Origin: Motacilla alba alba
Taxonomy: Eukaryota; Chordata; Aves; Passeriformes; Motacillidae
DNA length: 64,000 nt
Direction of reading: 5' to 3'
Assembly (NCBI RefSeq): GCF_015832195.1
Contig: NC_052017.1
Location: 47,693,652 to 47,757,651 of the forward strand
Within the stretch, counting starts at the first letter, position 1; each line of letters begins with the position of its first letter. Of this stretch, positions 59,477 through 64,000 are shown piece after piece. Both the position numbers and the translations under genes were made by a program. The notes beneath the pieces were generated by a model. That model worked only from the letters and a program-made list of their open reading frames with translations. It was not told the DNA's origin and ran no database searches.

Positions 59477-62377
59477 TGGAAAGTACATTATTAAAAATAG
59501 TGATTTGTTGCACATTTTTGTCCCTGCTGGATTGAAACCTTCCATGTATGCCTTTCAGCACCTTTTATTTACTCAAAAAATGGGAGCAACTGACAGTTAA
59601 AATTAAGCATTTCTTGTTTCCAAACTGAAATGTTTCAATCTAAACTCAAAGCATTTCTGGACCACCACTCTTCCCTACATTACAGCTATCATAGCTCCAA
59701 ACCCCTCTCCAGTGCCACAGTTATTCTCTGGCTCTCAAAGCTGCTCTCTAATTGCTATCACTTCAAGTCCCTTTAGAGCAGCAAGAGATCCTGCAGGGAA
59801 CCTTGGGAGCTGTAGCTTGATCCAGCCAGCATAAGCTCTGGGAAAAAAATAAGGGTGCAAAACATCCAAAACACACTTTCTTTTAGGCATCCCTTGGTAT
59901 TTCAGTTGGTGGTTTAAACAAATAAAAGGGGAAATTTTTTTGGTTTTGTTTTTGTTTTTGTTAGTTCATTTGAGGTTTTATTTTTTTTTTCAGCTAGTGG
60001 GTTTGTTAATTTATCTCATCTCCATGAGTAGGGTTTTGTATGGAAGTACTTGTGGAAAACTACCTTAATTAATACATTAAAATGTATATGTGGAACTGAG
60101 GGGAAATGGGCAATGATTATCTTCCACCTTGCTTCAATATAACCTTCTCCTGATGAAGGCTTTAGAAAGCTCTACAGGAGGAAGAGCAAAACTGGGGAAA
60201 TAGAAGAAATATCTTGGATGCAGAGAGTTTTTTTGTTCCACTTTTGTCTGAGCATGGTTAAGCCTGAGAAGCTGAAACTATTTCCTAGAAGTAAGACAGA
60301 GCAATTTCTATTCTTACTTCATCTCTTCATGTTAGATGGACAAGAAGGAACAAAGGAATCTTCCACCCTGCTCCTCACAGGCAGAGAAGAATTAATTTTG
60401 ATCTTGTGTGACATAGAGGGATTGACCCTCTATCAAACTGTGGTGCAAAAATATTTCCATGTGGCTCAAGGAAGGGATTGAGAACTGGGATAGTCCAAGT
60501 TTGTTCCTAGCTCTTTCAGAAAGGGAAATCAGACAAACTAATTTGATGTTTTCATGCCTCTGCAAAATGGGGAAAGATACATTATTTAGAATGCATAAAG
60601 AAAATTTGTTAATATAGGAAAGGAGTTTAAGTTCTCTACACGCTAAGTGTGGTAGGACATGTGAGAAAAGTAGAAAAGAAACATTATTGTGCTTCAGTAA
60701 AATCTTTCTTTCACCCCTTCAATCAGCTAACTTTGCTCTAAAATGCCTCTAACAACCTGAGTGAAGTCTTTAAGTGGGCTAAGTCACCCTTGCAAATTGA
60801 CCTGTGCTCCCTGGAACAGAATGGCCAGTGACAGATGTGTGGTGTGGAGTAATGGGTGGTTGGTGCCCCTGGGGAAAGAAAAGTTTCTTAGAATAGTCGA
60901 AAAGTTTTCTGGCTCATGGTTTCTCAGCTGGAAAGAATGGAAGTGAAACATTAGTGACCGGACTAGCACAGTACATCCCTGAACACATTTCTGTTTCCTA
61001 GCGTTATTCCTGGTCAGTTTTCACAGGCTTGGCTAAATACTGAAAGCTCCCGAGGAAAAAAGGGAAATGAATAAAGTCTCACTTCCCTCACATGCTCAGT
61101 GTAGATGCTGAGTGTGTCTCTGTGCCTTGCAGAAGGGTGACAGATACAGCTCTCTCATAACAGCTCTGCATGGACAAGTGCAGTGTGTGTGCTTGGATAC
61201 TCCCTGTCAACAGCTCTGTAAATCATCTGTGGGAGCATCATAGGGGGCTGTGAACTGGCTTGCTGCTGCTGGAGGAAAAAAGCTGAAACAGCACACAGAC
61301 AGTGCCCTGATTTACAAATATTTCCTGTCCAGGCCAAGGACACGTCTACCTCTACCTTTACCTCTACAAGGAGCTGATCTCTCTTCTGTCTACTCTCTCT
61401 TGCCTGTAAAAGTTCCAGTCATTAGTAGCTGTCATTGTTCAGCTCCTGAAATTTGTTGCCATCGCTGTGATGCTGTGGACCTTTTCTACATATTCATGTC
61501 CTGAGCAAAGACAGAATGCACTGACACTCTCAGCTTAAGTTGTTTCTGCATCTATACATGCTCACCGTGTTTTCTGTGACTCCTCACTCACACTTGTTCC
61601 AAAGCTAACAGGAATCACTGTGAAGTTATCCTTCAGAGAAGGGAAAGATGGACTTGGTTTTCTCAATTTTGTCTTACACAGCAGTGCAAGAAATAGAGCC
61701 CCAAACCTGCAAAATCATGGTATTAAAGGCACACCCCTACTAGGAGTGGCAGATCCAGTGAAGGTGGGACGTTCAAAAGAAAAGCTTATTCCTGACAGCA
61801 CAAACCTCTCTCTTCTGTGTTTATGGTTTACATTTTTTTCCTCATTTTCTCTTACGTGAGCCCATCTGACACACTGACACACAGTGAACATCTTTGCTTT
61901 TGAGTACATTTGCTCCCAACCAAGGTCCAATGCAGGATAGTTGCATTTTTGAGTGCTTTCCATCAGGAATGGTTTCCCGTTTTCACACTGCTGGTTATAT
62001 TGTGTGTATGGAGGTCATGATACAGCCCTGTAGTCTGGTATATAGGGAGTCTTTTTAGTCTTTGCTTTGTGTCAGAAATGCAGAGGAATGAAGTTATCTT
62101 CCATAAAAAAAAAGACTTTTGGAAAAATCCTCACACCATTTAAATCTACCTGAATGTGCAAATGCATGGTGATCTGGTGCACACTGCCTGTATAGACAAG
62201 AAATTGTACTATTGATGAGTTAGATATACAGAAAATCTGCACGTGCTCTGAGTAAAATGTCACTGATTTAATTCTGGTGAAATAAAGCGTACCTGAAGAG
62301 GTAAGATTGTGCTGAGGATAAGATGATGCTAGATGGTGGCTAGATAAATCAGTGAAATATAAAACTATGTGATCCTG

Positions 62378-62408
<31 letters not shown>

Positions 62409-64000
62409 ACGTGAGCCTGACCATCTCCCGGGGGAATTGTTAGATTCAGGATATTGTGTTAGCTAGACTTTTGGCCTGACCCACTATCTTCACTCTTCTG
62501 TATTTAATAGCTTCAATAGCTTCAGCACTAATTGTTTGCACTTCTTGTTTGAAGAAGACTTGCAGAGTGTGAGCAGTCTCAGGCAAACAAAATGTGTCTA
62601 CTGCTCAAGAGCACAGTTGCATTGTTATGTTAAATCATCCCAAACAGGATGGGTGAATTTTTTTCCTTCTCAAAGGTAAAAGGGAGGCACTTTTGAAGAC
62701 CACTCTGGCAGAAATACATAAAAGAAGTGGCATGAATTGCATTATGGAGACGATTCTTTGTCAGCTGTGGAGGGCAACCAGACAGCTGCCTAAACATAGC
62801 TGTCTAAATTTTAAATCATAAAACTTAGGAGAGATGATTTTTGTTTTTGTAGTGACATTTGTCAGCTACTTGCTTTTAATGGCAGGGAAAGATCCAGCAC
62901 TGGTCCAAGATCTAAGCTGTACCATGTTGTGGATACAAGATGAAGAGTAGGCCACTAAAATCATGCTTATCCTGTGTGTATCTGAGAAGTATTCCCGCTT
63001 AGTTCTTGCATTATGTCAAGAATTGCTCTTGCCCCAATGTTGAAATTTGCTGAACTGAAGTAAAGTGTCCTTGGATATATCTCATCGGTAATGCCATCCA
63101 GTGAACGTCAGTGAGAGGCTGATGGTTGTTTATTACCCCCTGGGAAATTGCTCTGGCTAATTTATGTGTGGAGCTTGCTAGATGGGTAAGAATGCAATCC
63201 CATCAGTCTCAGTGTGGAGGGGGAGGATTAAAAGACAGCCTCATCTGGCATGAGAAAACATCTCTCTGACATCTGGGCCATTAAAGCAAATGACAGGTTT
63301 TACTGCAGTGTCCATCTCTTGGAGGGACATTGACAATTTGCTGCTTAAAACCCAAGTCACAGCAGAGCACTTAGGTGACAACTGAGACCTTGGCATCAAC
63401 AGCCAATATTGATAATATACAGCATAAACTCAACAGGAAAGGTGGAAAATGGCACAAAGACATGCCTTGTTGGAGTAGATCAACAAATAATGCTTCCTGT
63501 TCTGTTGTGCTCCAGGGAGAGAACCTTTTTGCTCTGTGTGTGCTAAAGACAAGGAGCTACCAGCCTTGCTTCTGTTTTTTATTTATTCTTGACAAACAAG
63601 ATTTATGAATTAGAACACTTGCTTCATTACTGAAAGGATCTATCTGCTCAGTGCCCTGACACAATGATTTCCTTCTAATATTTTCTGCTCATGCATTTTC
63701 TAGCCCCATTTGTACACTGTCTTGTCGGTCCAATAAATCATTACAGATAAGTAAATCCTTCTCTTAACCTTCTCAGTTGATAGCATTGCTAACATTTTCT
63801 GAGCATATTAGTCCCAGCCTTTCTAAAAGGAAAGACATGTTGCTTTGTTGTGCAGCACAATAAATACAAAAGCATACTTGTTCCCCTTTTAGGTCAAACT
63901 GATAGTTTTTAACCCGTTGCATTTCTTGCGCTCAAAGTCTTTTTTAAGCGCTCCATCAAAGCTTTGAAACTACTTCTGAAGTAGTGTGCACGTGTGCATC
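59477..64000. other. Intergenic DNA, no gene seen
   Basis: No coding exon or transposon recognised. A poly-T tract of 27 bases lies at 62378-62404. The rest is ordinary AT-rich sequence with short chance open frames up to the end of the window. Confidence 0.6.
62378..62404. repeat. Poly-T tract (27 bases)
   Basis: Uninterrupted T run followed by 'aaacacgtgag'. On the opposite strand it reads as poly-A, but no SINE or processed-gene body precedes it that I can recognise. Confidence 0.88.

Noticed and set aside
59165..59600. Lys-Glu, Lys-Arg or Ser-Phe repeat proteins
   Set aside because: Translation of the (TTTTTC)n array in different frames; no start context, splice sites or flanking domain.
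37661..64000. STAC exons expected from mammalian gene order
   Set aside because: No SH3 or C1-domain-like exon seen on either strand; in human the gap is well over 100 kb, so its absence here is not surprising.
1..64000. CRISPR arrays, operons, phage or plasmid modules
   Set aside because: The window is vertebrate nuclear DNA; the tandem repeats present are microsatellites or small duplications without spacer structure.

Overview
This window looks like a stretch of bird nuclear genome, probably a passerine. The evidence is a vertebrate-style gene with a CpG-island promoter and long GT-AG introns, several CR1 LINE fragments (the dominant avian and reptilian retrotransposon), and a solo LTR resembling the ERVL-type LTRs common in songbirds. 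There is no bacterial, viral or plasmid gene organisation. Species assignment is inference from repeats, not from a database match.

One protein-coding gene is clearly supported: DCLK3 (doublecortin-like kinase 3), complete and on the + strand. It has five coding exons: 7368-7428, 20525-22407, 30467-30599, 31511-31678 and 32647-32843. All junctions are GT-AG with matching phases, and together they encode 813 residues. The order is a short Pro/Ala/Cys N-terminus, one doublecortin (DCX) domain (about residues 84-167), a long charged linker (about 170-515), and an apparently active Ser/Thr kinase domain of the CaMK group (about 520-780). The DCX domain, the linker and the N-lobe of the kinase all sit in one 1.9-kb exon.

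Layout: 1-6594 is AT-rich upstream DNA with no gene seen. A CR1 3' end (about 6595-6841) abuts the CpG-island promoter (about 6900-7660). Intron 1 (13.1 kb) holds one CR1 and two strong small inverted repeats. Intron 2 (8.1 kb) holds two CR1 fragments and the sense-oriented LTR, which ends about 400 bp before exon 3. Intron 4 carries a CR1 3' end about 65 bp before exon 5. After the stop there is a nearby pair of poly(A) hexamers (33296-33312) and a cluster of three more at 37610-37660. From there to 64000 I see no gene, only scattered repeats: a long (ATT)n array, a long (TTTTTC)n array, poly-T tracts, a CR1 scrap and small hairpins.

I did not find a novel multi-gene system. The points most worth a second look are transposon insertions touching DCLK3 control points (promoter edge, intron 2 LTR, exon 5 acceptor), a tandem NAGNAG acceptor at exon 5, an upstream reading frame open in frame with exon 1, and several unusually good inverted repeats.
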